Assembly: GCA_026415395.1 (NCBI GenBank)
Contig: JAOAHD010000020.1
Location: 62,001 to 126,000 of the forward strand
DNA from: Candidatus Binatia bacterium
GTDB taxonomy: Bacteria > Desulfobacterota > Binatia > HRBIN30
Reading direction: 5' to 3'
DNA length: 64,000 nt
How positions within the stretch are numbered: position 1 is the stretch's first letter; each line of letters starts with the position of its first letter. Shown piece after piece: positions 50,342 to 58,820 of the stretch. The notes below the pieces were generated by a model. That model was given only the letters and a program-made list of their open reading frames with translations, made no database searches and was not told where the DNA came from. A program made the translations under genes and the position numbers.

Positions 50342-51184
50342 TTAAAACGTTTCCGGGTCCCACATCGGGGTCCAGTTGTCCAGCGACAGCGCACCGTCCA
50401 CAACCAGCACGGCGCCGTTGATGTAACGTGCCGCGGGCGAGCACAAGAACAGCACCGCGGCGGCCACTTCCTCCGGGTCGGCGAGGCGGTGGGCGGGAAT
50501 GTCGCGTACGGCGAGACTTTCGTAGTCGCTGACTTCCGCCCGGCTAAATTCCTCCTCGCGCAAGCCGCGCGTGGACACCGTGCCGGGAGCGATCGCATTG
50601 ACGGTGACACCCCGCCGCGCCCAGTAGTACGCAAGGGTGCGGGTGAGGTTGACCACTCCGGCGCGTGCCGCACCTGAGTGCGCAAAAGCAGGCGCGCCGC
50701 GTTCGAATGAGTAAATGTGCACGATGTTCACGGCCGCGCCGAAGCCGCGGTCGAGCATGTGCCGGCCGACACGACTCAGCATGTTCCACGTGCCGTTCAG
50801 GTTCAGATCGATCACGGCCCGCCAGCCCCGATCGCTGATATCCAAGGGACGAGCGGGAAACTGCCCGCCGGCGTTGTTGACGAGAAAATCGATGGCCCCG
50901 AAGCGCTCGAGCGTCTGCGCAACAAGACGCTCCACTTGATCGATCTCGCGAATGTTCGTGGGCACCGCCAGGCACACGCTGCCGAGCGCCTCGATTTCCT
51001 GCGCTGTCGACGTCAGGGGCTCCGGTGTGCGAGCAGCAATCACCACGTTGGCCCCCAAGCGTGCAAACGCCAGGGCAATTGCCCGGCCGATTCCGCGTCC
51101 GCCGCCAGTGACCAAAGCGGTGCGGCCGCGAAACAAATCGGGGGCAAACACACTGAGGGCTGGATGCACCGTTTTGTTACTCAC
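50342..51184 (-). CDS. SDR, trans-2-enoyl-CoA reductase-like (PECR/DECR group)
   Basis: A 280-residue SDR. The cofactor motif is TGGGRGIGRAIALA (residues 27-33 for the glycines), followed by LVNNAGGQFPARP. Where a classical SDR has Tyr-x-x-x-Lys, this one reads AFAHSGAARAGVVNLTRTLA, with Arg174 in the Lys position. Human PECR has the same HSGAARAG motif, so this is probably a family trait rather than damage. PECR-type enzymes reduce trans-2-enoyl-CoA with NADPH. The start is a GTG at 51182-51184, overlapping the upstream gene's stop by 8 bp; there is no strong ribosome binding site, so coupling is likely. Later GTG codons are possible starts. Confidence 0.85.
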   Translation of the reverse strand: MSNKTVHPALSVFAPDLFRGRTALVTGGGRGIGRAIALAFARLGANVVIAARTPEPLTSTAQEIEALGSVCLAVPTNIREIDQVERLVAQTLERFGAIDFLVNNAGGQFPARPLDISDRGWRAVIDLNLNGTWNMLSRVGRHMLDRGFGAAVNIVHIYSFERGAPAFAHSGAARAGVVNLTRTLAYYWARRGVTVNAIAPGTVSTRGLREEEFSRAEVSDYESLAVRDIPAHRLADPEEVAAAVLFLCSPAARYINGAVLVVDGALSLDNWTPMWDPETF

Positions 51185-52010
51185 AATTGTGGCAACTGCC
51201 TGCTTGCGGCCGGGCGCTAGCTCGCTCCACCGGGATGGCTTTCGAGCCGGTGGGGACCCGGAAGTCCGCCGCGCTCCAGGTTTTGGGCGTAAAGGAAACC
51301 AACTCGCGAACGATGTATTGCTTCGGCGTGAGCACTTGCAGGCGAACAAGCACGCCTTCGTGCATGCCGCGCACTGCAGCGACTTGGTCAAAAGACTCGG
51401 GGTTGGCTTTGATTTGGGTCTGCAATTCGGCGAGGCTCTTGAGCACGGGCGCTAAGGCGCGAGGCTCGTCGGCAATCCATAGCCAAGCCGTGCCGGCTGG
51501 CGTTTGCAGCCTATAGCCGCGGGTGCGAAAGCCGTTGATCGTCGCCTCCTTTTGCAGCGGCTCGAGCTGCGGAAGCGGCGTGGGGCTGCGCGCAGGTGCA
51601 GGAGGCTTCCGCCATTCAATGTGCGCCTTGTGCTTCGGTTGCACCCATTCCATGGTGCCGCTGGCAAGGTCGACGAGCACATAGTTCGCCTTGTCGGAGC
51701 CCATCCCATCCACTCGCAGCCGCCCGTTCTGCAAGCGGAACTCGCTTTCCTCCACGCGCACACCGCTATCAGCCTGCTTGGCGAGGGTGAGCAAGCGTTC
51801 GATGGGCACGGCGAACACCTGCGCGGGCTCGGTGGCTTCGCTACCGAGAAGCGTAACCAAACGGCTGGTTTCCACTTCGATCCCCCGCGCGCGGATCAAA
51901 CCGGACGCCGCCGTTGGCTGCTGCGCGAGAATCGGTGCCTCCCAGCCGCTCCCGACGATGAGCGCAATACTGGCCAAGAGCTGAAGCGTGCGGTTCACTC
52001 CGAGCGGCAT
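51177..52010 (-). CDS. DUF4412-like secreted protein
   Basis: A 277-residue exported protein. A signal peptide runs about residues 1-29 (MPLGVNRTLQLLASIALIVG to ILA). The middle reads EFRLQNGRLRVDGMGSDKAN, YVLVDLASGTMEWVQPKHKA and INGFRTRGYRLQTPAG. This is the pattern of the DUF4412 family, in which a small set of residues forms a beta-sandwich thought to act in the periplasm. Function unknown. The ATG at 52008-52010 is the sensible start; a long upstream open frame has no coding character. It diverges from the Ca-binding protein gene and overlaps the SDR start by 8 bp, so the two are probably expressed together. Confidence 0.75.
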   Translation of the reverse strand: MPLGVNRTLQLLASIALIVGSGWEAPILAQQPTAASGLIRARGIEVETSRLVTLLGSEATEPAQVFAVPIERLLTLAKQADSGVRVEESEFRLQNGRLRVDGMGSDKANYVLVDLASGTMEWVQPKHKAHIEWRKPPAPARSPTPLPQLEPLQKEATINGFRTRGYRLQTPAGTAWLWIADEPRALAPVLKSLAELQTQIKANPESFDQVAAVRGMHEGVLVRLQVLTPKQYIVRELVSFTPKTWSAADFRVPTGSKAIPVERASARPQAGSCHNCE

Positions 52011-52191
52011 AATCCGGCCCTTTAGCACGAGGTGAACGCGTTGCTCTAGATACGAACGTTGTTCAAGCGCTTGGCACGCTAGCTCGTGAACCTGTGCTTG
52101 CGTTCGGGTGCTGCGTGTCGAGCGGAAGGGACTAGCGGCCAAGCCATCCAACGGACTCGAATTGCTCGGCGCGGTTGTTACAAGGTACGAC

Positions 52192-52962
52192 ATGAAGGGA
52201 ATTCGCCTGCTCCTTGCGGTTCTGCCTTGGTTGCAGCCCGCGTCTCTGCTCGCACACGAGGTGTTCGTGATTGGTACCACGCAACCTCGAAGTGGCGAGC
52301 TGCGGATTTGGCGGTTTGCGGAACGGGAGGTGCAAGTATACCGAGTTTTGTGCCAGAGCGGCACGTGCTTTTTCACCGCGTCGGACCCCGGCTTCACGGG
52401 GGATCCCGCGCATGGGGGTTCGACCGACGAAGAGCTTGCGGCTGACGGTCTTTCCCCCTTGCCGGACGACACGGACGTCTGGCTCGAGATCATCGCCATC
52501 GCGCCACAGGTGAAAATGGGCTTTGGTTCGGTCGTGCTGGCGGCGGGCGGCCAGGAGCGCGTCCTTCTGGGCCAGGGCCGGGCCCTGCACAACCATCCTT
52601 CCTGGCGGCTCGTTGTGCCGGAGGGCGCGTCGGGATCGTTTCCCGTCACCTTCCGGTTAACGACGACCAAGGCCGGTTTTTCTCCCTCCCCCGCTTACAC
52701 CGTGTACGTCACGGCTGCCGAGGCGTCGACTTCGCCCACGGCCACGCCGACTCCTGTGCCGCCCGCCTGCGTAGGGGACTGCGACAACAACGGGGAAGTC
52801 ACTGTCGAAGAGATCGTGCGCGCGGTGAACATTGGTTTGGGGTCTGGGCTGGTGGCGGATTGCACGGCAGTCGACCATGACGAGGATGGGACCGTAACGG
52901 TGGACGAAATCGTTGCCGCTGTGAATGCGGCGTTGTTTGGTTGTACGCCTGGGCCGCAGTAA
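52192..52962 (+). CDS. Secreted protein with two dockerin-like Ca-binding repeats
   Basis: A 256-residue exported protein. The signal peptide is MKGIRLLLAVLPWLQPASLL, cut after LLA. The mature N-terminal region (about residues 22-190; HEVFVIGTTQPRSGELRIW) is an unrecognised beta-rich domain. A Pro/Thr linker (STSPTATPTPVPP) leads to two EF-hand-like motifs, CVGDCDNNGEVTVEEIVRAV and DHDEDGTVTVDEIVAAV. Their DxDxDG loops are typical of dockerin type I repeats. Cys residues flank both (GDCDN, FGCTP) and may form disulphides. The start ATG at 52192 has AAGG about 7 bp upstream. It could attach to a surface scaffold or be a Ca-dependent secreted protein. Confidence 0.8.
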   Translation: MKGIRLLLAVLPWLQPASLLAHEVFVIGTTQPRSGELRIWRFAEREVQVYRVLCQSGTCFFTASDPGFTGDPAHGGSTDEELAADGLSPLPDDTDVWLEIIAIAPQVKMGFGSVVLAAGGQERVLLGQGRALHNHPSWRLVVPEGASGSFPVTFRLTTTKAGFSPSPAYTVYVTAAEASTSPTATPTPVPPACVGDCDNNGEVTVEEIVRAVNIGLGSGLVADCTAVDHDEDGTVTVDEIVAAVNAALFGCTPGPQ

Positions 52963-53093
52963 GCGGAGGAGCGCCACCTGAACGGGGCGGGTGCGGAGAG
53001 CCGAGCGACGATGGGCGACAGAACGGCGGCAGACTGCGCGCGACAATTGTAGTGTTGGGCGTGTGCGGGCGTGCAGTTGGCATGACGTCGGCT

Positions 53094-53117
53094 CAAGGGA
53101 AAAGAGCTTCTCCCTTG
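53094..53117 (+). repeat. Inverted repeat before the ABC transporter genes
   Basis: CAAGGGA (53094-53100) and TCCCTTG (53111-53117) form a 7-bp stem with a 10-base loop. It lies 130 bp past the Ca-binding protein stop and about 100 bp before the transporter start. It lacks a T-run; a terminator or chance palindrome are both possible. Confidence 0.35.
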
Positions 53118-53220
53118 CCGCCGTGATCGGCCTTACGTGTTCCGCGGGCTCCGCAGCCCCGGGCGGGAGGGCCAAGGGCAGATTGTGGCTCGCAAGAACA
53201 CGTGCTTCCATGGAGAGCTC

Positions 53221-53916
53221 GTGACATCTTGGAGCGAAGCCTGGAGCACGGCGCTTGCGCTGTTGTGGCGTGCCGACCCTGAGGTTGTGCAAGCCGTGTG
53301 GACCTCCTTGTACGTCTCCTTGGTTGCCACTGCCATCGCGGGAGTCACGGGGATTCCGTGCGGCGTGCTGCTCGCACGGTCTCGGTTCCCGGGACGTGGC
53401 ATCGTCGAGGTGACGATCAAGACGCTCACGGCCCTGCCCACGGTGGTCGTGGGCCTGCTGTTTTATGCGCTGCTGTCGCGGAGCGGGCCGCTGGGTGTCC
53501 TTGGCTTGTTGTACACGCCAACCGCGATCATCTTGGGCGAGGCGGCGTTGGTGTTTCCGCTGGTGGCGGCGCTGACAATGTCTCTGGTGGCCGAAGCGGA
53601 CCCGCGCATCGAAGCCACTGCCAAAACCCTCGGTGCCTCGCCGCGCCAAGCCGTGCTCACCCTGTTGTTCGAGCTGCGGTACGGGGTGGTGGGGATCGCC
53701 GTCGCGACGTTCGGGCGCTTGCTTGCGGAGTTGGGCGTCGCGCTGATGCTCGGCGGGAATATTCGCGGCTCGACGCGGACGCTCACGACGGCCATTGCGC
53801 TGGAAACCAGTAAGGGTGATTTTGCTTTGGCCCTCGCTTTAGGGTTGTTGCTCCTCCTGTTGGCGCTAGCCGTAAACTTGTTGGTATGGTGGGCGAGCCC
53901 GAAATTACTGCCGTGA
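53221..53916 (+). CDS. tupB: Tungstate/molybdate-type ABC transporter permease
   Basis: A 231-residue permease with about five transmembrane segments. It carries the EAA motif (EATAKTLGASPRQAVLTLLF) for ATPase contact and ALPTVVVGLLFYALLSRSGP, typical of tungstate TupB or molybdate ModB permeases. The start is a GTG at 53221, with GGAGAGC just upstream. The next gene, its ATPase, overlaps the 3' end by 31 bp. I see no periplasmic substrate-binding protein (TupA/ModA) next to it in the window. The metal preference (W or Mo) is inferred from overall similarity to TupB and could be wrong. Confidence 0.88.
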   Translation: MTSWSEAWSTALALLWRADPEVVQAVWTSLYVSLVATAIAGVTGIPCGVLLARSRFPGRGIVEVTIKTLTALPTVVVGLLFYALLSRSGPLGVLGLLYTPTAIILGEAALVFPLVAALTMSLVAEADPRIEATAKTLGASPRQAVLTLLFELRYGVVGIAVATFGRLLAELGVALMLGGNIRGSTRTLTTAIALETSKGDFALALALGLLLLLLALAVNLLVWWASPKLLP

Positions 53917-54971
53917 CCGCAACTCCCTTCGCCTTCGACATTCGTGGTTTGCATTTGACCGATGGAGCGAAAACCCTGCTGCGCATCGAACAGTTGCAAA
54001 TTCCGGCTGGGCGAGTGACCGCACTGGTCGGCCCCAACGGTGCGGGCAAGACCTCATTATTGGAATCCTTGGCCGGCTTGCGCGCAGCTCGCGCGGAATC
54101 GTTCCTCTGCCTCGGCACTGAATACGCAGGCGGGAACGGTAGTTGGTCCGCGCTCCGCCGCTCGGTGACGTACGTGGCGCAGCGGCCCTACCTATTTCGC
54201 CGATCCGTGTTTGCCAACGTGGCGTACGGGTTGCGCGTGCGCCGGGAGCCGGACCGGGCGCGCGTGTTTGCCGCGCTCAAACGCGTCGGCCTTACCGGTT
54301 ACGCCGACCGGCCAGCGTGGAAGTTATCGGGTGGCGAGGCGCAGCGTGTGGCGATCGCGCGGGCCCTGGCTGTGGATCCGCCGATCTTTTTGTTCGACGA
54401 GCCCACGGCAAATCTCGACCGAGATTTTGTCCCCACGTTCGAAGCGCTTCTCGGCACGCTTGTTCAGCAGGGACGCACCGTGGTGTTTTCCACCCACGCG
54501 CTCGATCAAGCGTATCGCCTCGGCCAGCAGATCCTGAGTCTCGACGGCGGGCAGATGGTTCCGTTCCCGCTGGCGAACGTTGTGCGTGGTGCGTTACGCC
54601 ACGCGGGCGATGAATGGGTGCTTGAGGCGGGGCCAATCCGCATCGTCTTGCCCCCGCCAGCAACTGCCGCGACGCGCGCAACCGTGGCCATCGATCCGGA
54701 AAGCATTTTGCTGTCGCGGCAGCCGCTGCAGTCGAGCGCCCGCAATTGCTTTCCCGGTGTCGTTACCCGCGTGGAAGGCTCGGCGCTAGGGTTTCTCGTG
54801 CAAGTGGATTGTGGTGTGGCGTTGGTGGCCCGCGTGACGGCTCGCGCTTTTGCCGAGCTCGGCCTCAACATTGGCGCGCGGGTGTTCGTCACCTTTAAAT
54901 CCACAGCCGTACACTGGATCGATCCCCCGGCAAATTCCGCGGCGTGGGAGAGCCGATCCGCCTGCCCATGA
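53886..54971 (+). CDS. tupC: Tungstate/molybdate-type ABC transporter ATPase with C-terminal Mop/TOBE domain
   Basis: A 361-residue ATPase. Walker A is VGPNGAGKTS, the ABC signature is LSGGEAQRVAIARALA, and Walker B is PIFLFDEPTANLD. The last about 70 residues (NCFPGVVTRVEGSALGFLVQ, VTARAFAELGLNIGARVFVT) form a Mop/TOBE domain of the ModC or TupC type that senses or binds oxyanion. It powers uptake through the permease encoded just upstream. It overlaps both neighbours: permease by 31 bp and miaA by 4 bp (ATGA). No regulator is visible. Confidence 0.9.
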   Translation: MVGEPEITAVTATPFAFDIRGLHLTDGAKTLLRIEQLQIPAGRVTALVGPNGAGKTSLLESLAGLRAARAESFLCLGTEYAGGNGSWSALRRSVTYVAQRPYLFRRSVFANVAYGLRVRREPDRARVFAALKRVGLTGYADRPAWKLSGGEAQRVAIARALAVDPPIFLFDEPTANLDRDFVPTFEALLGTLVQQGRTVVFSTHALDQAYRLGQQILSLDGGQMVPFPLANVVRGALRHAGDEWVLEAGPIRIVLPPPATAATRATVAIDPESILLSRQPLQSSARNCFPGVVTRVEGSALGFLVQVDCGVALVARVTARAFAELGLNIGARVFVTFKSTAVHWIDPPANSAAWESRSACP

Positions 54972-55885
54972 CGACCGCGAGCGAGCCCATCGTCGCCATT
55001 GTCGGCCCGACTGCGTCGGGGAAAACTGCCCTTGCCCTCGAGCTAGCGGAGGCCTTTGGGGCGGAAATCGTGAACGCCGACTCGCGGCAAGTGTACCGCG
55101 GGCTCGACATCGGGAGTGCCAAGCCGACGGTTGCCGAGCGGCAGAGGGTGCCCCATCACGTGGTCGACGTGGCAGCGCCCGACGAACCCTTCCACTGCGC
55201 GCGCTTTTTAGAACTCGCAGAGGCGGCGATTGCCGACATCCGGGGTCGCGGCTTGAGGGTGTTGGTGGTCGGCGGTACGGGCCTTTACGTGCGTGTGCTG
55301 CGCGGAGGGCTGTTTCCCGGGCCAGCACGCGATCCCGAATTGCGGGCCGCGTGGATGGCGCGGGAGGTGGAAAGCCCTGGCTTCTTGCACCGCTGCCTCG
55401 CGGCTGTCGACCCGGTGAGCGCTGCGCGCTTGCACCCCCGGGACCATGTGCGCCTGATCCGTGCCTTGGAAGTGTATGAAAAAACCGGCCGCCCCATGAG
55501 CTGGTGGCAAGCGCAGCATCGCTTTGGAACCGGACGCTATCCGCTCGTATTGCTCGGGGTCAGCGTGCCGCGTGCCGAACTATATCGTCGCATCGACGCG
55601 CGCTGCCGAGCCATGGTTGCATCTGGTCTGGTCGAAGAGGTGCGCCGCTTGTACGCACAGGGGTACGGCCCAGAGCTGCCCGCGCTGCAGAGCTTGGGAT
55701 ATCGCGAAATTGGCGCCTACGTTCGCGCGGAAATGGGTTTGGAGGAGGCGATCGCTGCTATGGCACGAGAGACGCGCCGGTTCGCTAAGCGGCAGCTCAC
55801 GTGGTTTCGGCGGGAGCCGGTGGTGGAGTGGTTGCCGCCGGAAGCCGAAATTTGGGAGGGCCGCTTGCGCACGTGGTGGCCTTGA
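54968..55885 (+). CDS. miaA: tRNA dimethylallyltransferase
   Basis: A 305-residue enzyme that adds a dimethylallyl group to A37 of tRNAs reading UNN codons. The P-loop is VGPTASGKTALALELAE, followed by NADSRQVYRGLDIGSAKPTV and VVGGTGLYVRVLRGGL. The C-terminal FAKRQLTWFRREP segment is typical. The start ATG at 54968 overlaps the tupC stop as ATGA, which makes a strong case against the longer GTG start at 54944. It ends 32 bp before the convergent glpK gene. Coupling to the transporter may be accidental. Confidence 0.96.
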   Translation: MTTASEPIVAIVGPTASGKTALALELAEAFGAEIVNADSRQVYRGLDIGSAKPTVAERQRVPHHVVDVAAPDEPFHCARFLELAEAAIADIRGRGLRVLVVGGTGLYVRVLRGGLFPGPARDPELRAAWMAREVESPGFLHRCLAAVDPVSAARLHPRDHVRLIRALEVYEKTGRPMSWWQAQHRFGTGRYPLVLLGVSVPRAELYRRIDARCRAMVASGLVEEVRRLYAQGYGPELPALQSLGYREIGAYVRAEMGLEEAIAAMARETRRFAKRQLTWFRREPVVEWLPPEAEIWEGRLRTWWP

Positions 55886-55917
55886 CCCGCGTGGGCGGCG
55901 GCAGCAGTGGCGAGCGC

Positions 55918-57378
55918 TTACAGCGGGCCCAATTGGGCAGCTTGGAGACAGCGTTGCCAGCGGGCAAAGCGCTCTTCCCGTTGTGCGGTTGCCCACTGCG
56001 GCACAAACACACCACCGCTACGCCAGTGCTGGCGGAGTTCCTCGCGCGTAGCCCAAAAGCCGACGGTAAGACCGGCGAGGAAGGCAGCACCCAGTACGGA
56101 CGCTTGCACCGAGGCGGGCCGCTCCACTTCACAGCCGAGCACGTCGGCAAGACACTGCAGGAGGAAGTCATTTGCAGCCGCACCGCCATCGACCCGAAGC
56201 CGCTCCGGGAAAGGCGCCCCCGCGTCGGAAAACAACGTGGAGAGCACCTCTCGACAGCGAAAGGCAATGCCTTCGAGCATGGCGCGGACGATGTGCGCGC
56301 GGCTGCTGGCGCGGGAAAGCCCGCCGATCACTGCGCGTGCCGCTGCAGCGATGTGCGGCGTGCCCAAACCCTGAAACGCGGGCACCGCCCACACGCCACC
56401 ACTGTCGGCGACGGAGCGGGCCAGGGCGCCGGCGTCGTCCAACCGCTCGAGAATGCCCAAACCGTCGCGCAGCCACTGAATCGCCGCGCCTGCGGCAATC
56501 ACCGTGCCTTCGAGGCAAAACGCTCGTTCGCCAGCCAAGCTCCACAACACCAGCGGATACGCACCATGGGGGGAAAAGGCGGGTTCAGAGCCCGTGTGCA
56601 CGTCGGCCATGCCCGAGGTGCCGAGGGTGATCTTGGCGCCGCCTTTGTGCCAGCAGAGTTCGCCGAACATCGCGGCTTGCTGATCGCCGGCAATGCTGGC
56701 CACAGGAATCGCGGCGCCGAACAACTCGCGCGAGGTGAATCCATAAACCTCGCTCGACGAGCAAATCCTGGGTAGGACTGCCGGAGGAATGCGCAAGACT
56801 TCCAAAACGTGACTCCACCAAGTGCCTTGGAAAGGATCGTACAAGGTGGTGCAGGAGGCGTTGGAGTGGTCGGTGACGTGGGCACTGCCCCCGGTAAGAT
56901 TCCAAACGAGCCAGGAATCCACCGTGCCAAAGCAGAGCTCGCCCCGCTCGCCGCGGCGGCGCAACTCGGGGCTCCTATCGAGAATCCACTCTAACTTGGT
57001 CGCCGAGGCCATCGCTGTGGTGATCACGCCTTGTTCCACGAGTTCCGCTGCGCGCTGCGCGGTGCGCGTGTCTTGCCAAACGATCGCAGGATAAACGGGC
57101 TGGCCGGTTGCGCGCTCCCACACCAGTGTGGTGGCGCGCTGCGTGCATACGCCGATGGCGGCGACCTTGGCCGCCTGGACTCCGGCGCAAGCCAGCGCCG
57201 CGCGACTGACCTCGAGGGTTTGTTCCCAGAGGGCCAGCGGATCTTGCTCTACCCAGCCGGCTTGCGGGTAAGCGGTGGTCAGTTCCGCGTAAGCTTGCCC
57301 GAGCACACGGCACTCGCGATCGAACACATACGCGCGAACGCCGGTGGTTCCCTCGTCGATGGCGAGTACGGCGCGCAT
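55918..57378 (-). CDS. glpK: Glycerol kinase
   Basis: A 486-residue sugar kinase family member. It has the ATP and substrate motifs LAIDEGTTGVRAYVFDRE, GWVEQDPLALWEQTLEVS, SIAGDQQAAMFGELCWHKGG, KITLGTSGMADVHTGSEPA and VDGGAAANDFLLQCLADVLG. The DGG and glycine-rich regions match the GlpK subfamily, and the length is slightly short. It phosphorylates glycerol to glycerol-3-phosphate. The ATG at 57376-57378 (MRAVLAIDE) is the family start. It is the last gene of the operon glpD-flavoprotein-glpK, 26 bp after its neighbour. It provides substrate for GlpD. Confidence 0.92.
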   Translation of the reverse strand: MRAVLAIDEGTTGVRAYVFDRECRVLGQAYAELTTAYPQAGWVEQDPLALWEQTLEVSRAALACAGVQAAKVAAIGVCTQRATTLVWERATGQPVYPAIVWQDTRTAQRAAELVEQGVITTAMASATKLEWILDRSPELRRRGERGELCFGTVDSWLVWNLTGGSAHVTDHSNASCTTLYDPFQGTWWSHVLEVLRIPPAVLPRICSSSEVYGFTSRELFGAAIPVASIAGDQQAAMFGELCWHKGGAKITLGTSGMADVHTGSEPAFSPHGAYPLVLWSLAGERAFCLEGTVIAAGAAIQWLRDGLGILERLDDAGALARSVADSGGVWAVPAFQGLGTPHIAAAARAVIGGLSRASSRAHIVRAMLEGIAFRCREVLSTLFSDAGAPFPERLRVDGGAAANDFLLQCLADVLGCEVERPASVQASVLGAAFLAGLTVGFWATREELRQHWRSGGVFVPQWATAQREERFARWQRCLQAAQLGPL

Positions 57379-57404
57379 AGCGTGTCTTCCGAAGAGCTGC
57401 CTCC

Positions 57405-58820
57405 TCAAAGCTCGGGCAGCAGCGTGCCCGGGTTCATGATGCCCGCTGGGTCTAACGCACCCTTGAGGGAGCGCAGCACCTCGACGCCCTCGCCCAGCTC
57501 GTGAACGAGCCAGGCCTTGCGGATCCGCCCGATCCCGTGGTGGTGAACGATCGAGCCGCCGGATTGCAGCGTGGCTTCCATGGCTGCGCGCCAGCAATCG
57601 AGGTAGGTTTGCTCGGCCGCTTCCTCCGAAGCGGGACGCGCGGCAAAGGTGAAATAAATATTGGTCCCTTGCGGGTAGCTATGGGAGCTGTGGCCGGAGG
57701 CGAGAAGCACGCCGGGCACCCGCTGCACTGCGTGCACGACGGAGTGGTACAAGCTCGCGATGCGATCCCAAGTGGCGCTAACTTCGATGGTGTCCACGAC
57801 CAGGCCCTTTTCGATCAACGACTCGAACGTGGGCACGCGGTTGCGCTCTTCGAGCCAGCGCTGCACCGGGTTGGGTCCGCACGCCTCGCCGCCAAGATGC
57901 GCGCAGACGCCCGCGCAAGCCGCTGCCTCCGCCGCCGTCAGCGCACCTGGGCCCTCGGAGAGCAGCAGCAGCAAACATTCGTTGCCGGTGCTCACGTCGG
58001 GAAAGTGGCGGGCACTCTCCAGGCCATCGTACAGCCGCACCATGGCTGGACGCCACCCGGCCCGCACAATTTGGCGAATGGCCTCCAGGCCGGTGGGCAT
58101 GTCGGCAAACCGAAACGACTGCAGGAGCACGCTTTCGGGAGTGGGGAAGATCTTCAGCGTGGCCTCGGTGACGATGCCGAGGGTGCCCTCCGCACCGAGG
58201 AAAAGCTGCCGGAGGTCGGGGCCTGCGCCCCAACGGGCACGTGGGGGGAGTTGCAGCAAACGGCCGTCCGGCAGCACGACGTCCAAGCCGAGCACAAGGT
58301 CCTCGATATTCCCGTATCGGGTGGAGTACTGCCCCGCGGCCCGTGTGGCGAGCCAGCCACCGACGGTGGACAGGGCAATCGATTGCGGAAAGTGCCCGCA
58401 GGTAAATCCGGCGCTGCGCAGTTCCTGTTCCAAAGCTTCGCCGAGTTTGCCGGCTTGCACGCGCACGTAAAGAGCGCGCTCGTTGAGCTCGAGAATTTGT
58501 GCCATCCGTCGCAGGTCGAGGACAATGCTGTTCCCAGTCGGCTCGATTGCGCCGCAAACTCCCGAGCCCCCGCCGTAGGGCACCACGGGCAAGCGGTGTG
58601 TCAGAGCGTAGCGCACGACTTCTTGCACTTGCTCCGTAGTCTGTGGGTACACCACAGCAAGTGGCGTGGTGGCGAGGCGGTGGTGCACGCCGCGGTAGAC
58701 GTTGAGGAACCACGTATCTCGTTGGTGCGCATGCAGCTCGGTTTCATCCCACCGCACCTGCTCCTGGCCAACGAGTGCGGACAAGTGTTGGCGATGCTGG
58801 TGGAGTTCCGCTTCACGCAT
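57405..58820 (-). CDS. FAD-linked oxidase, alkyl-dihydroxyacetonephosphate-synthase-like
   Basis: A 471-residue flavoprotein. The N-terminal FAD-binding part (PL-type: YGGGSGVCGAIEPTGNSIVL; QSIALSTVGGWLATRAAGQY) is followed by a cap domain and a C-terminal motif SIVHHHGIGRIRKAWLV. The triple histidine (about residues 425-427) is the hallmark of alkyl-DHAP synthase (AGPS) proteins. In AGPS these residues help swap an acyl for a fatty alcohol. Glycolate-oxidase-type enzymes usually lack HHH. Its place between glpD and glpK points to glycerol-phosphate or ether-lipid metabolism; a similar gene adjoins glpD1 in mycobacteria, as I recall. The ATG at 58818-58820 overlaps the glpD stop by 8 bp. Confidence 0.85.
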   Translation of the reverse strand: MREAELHQHRQHLSALVGQEQVRWDETELHAHQRDTWFLNVYRGVHHRLATTPLAVVYPQTTEQVQEVVRYALTHRLPVVPYGGGSGVCGAIEPTGNSIVLDLRRMAQILELNERALYVRVQAGKLGEALEQELRSAGFTCGHFPQSIALSTVGGWLATRAAGQYSTRYGNIEDLVLGLDVVLPDGRLLQLPPRARWGAGPDLRQLFLGAEGTLGIVTEATLKIFPTPESVLLQSFRFADMPTGLEAIRQIVRAGWRPAMVRLYDGLESARHFPDVSTGNECLLLLLSEGPGALTAAEAAACAGVCAHLGGEACGPNPVQRWLEERNRVPTFESLIEKGLVVDTIEVSATWDRIASLYHSVVHAVQRVPGVLLASGHSSHSYPQGTNIYFTFAARPASEEAAEQTYLDCWRAAMEATLQSGGSIVHHHGIGRIRKAWLVHELGEGVEVLRSLKGALDPAGIMNPGTLLPEL

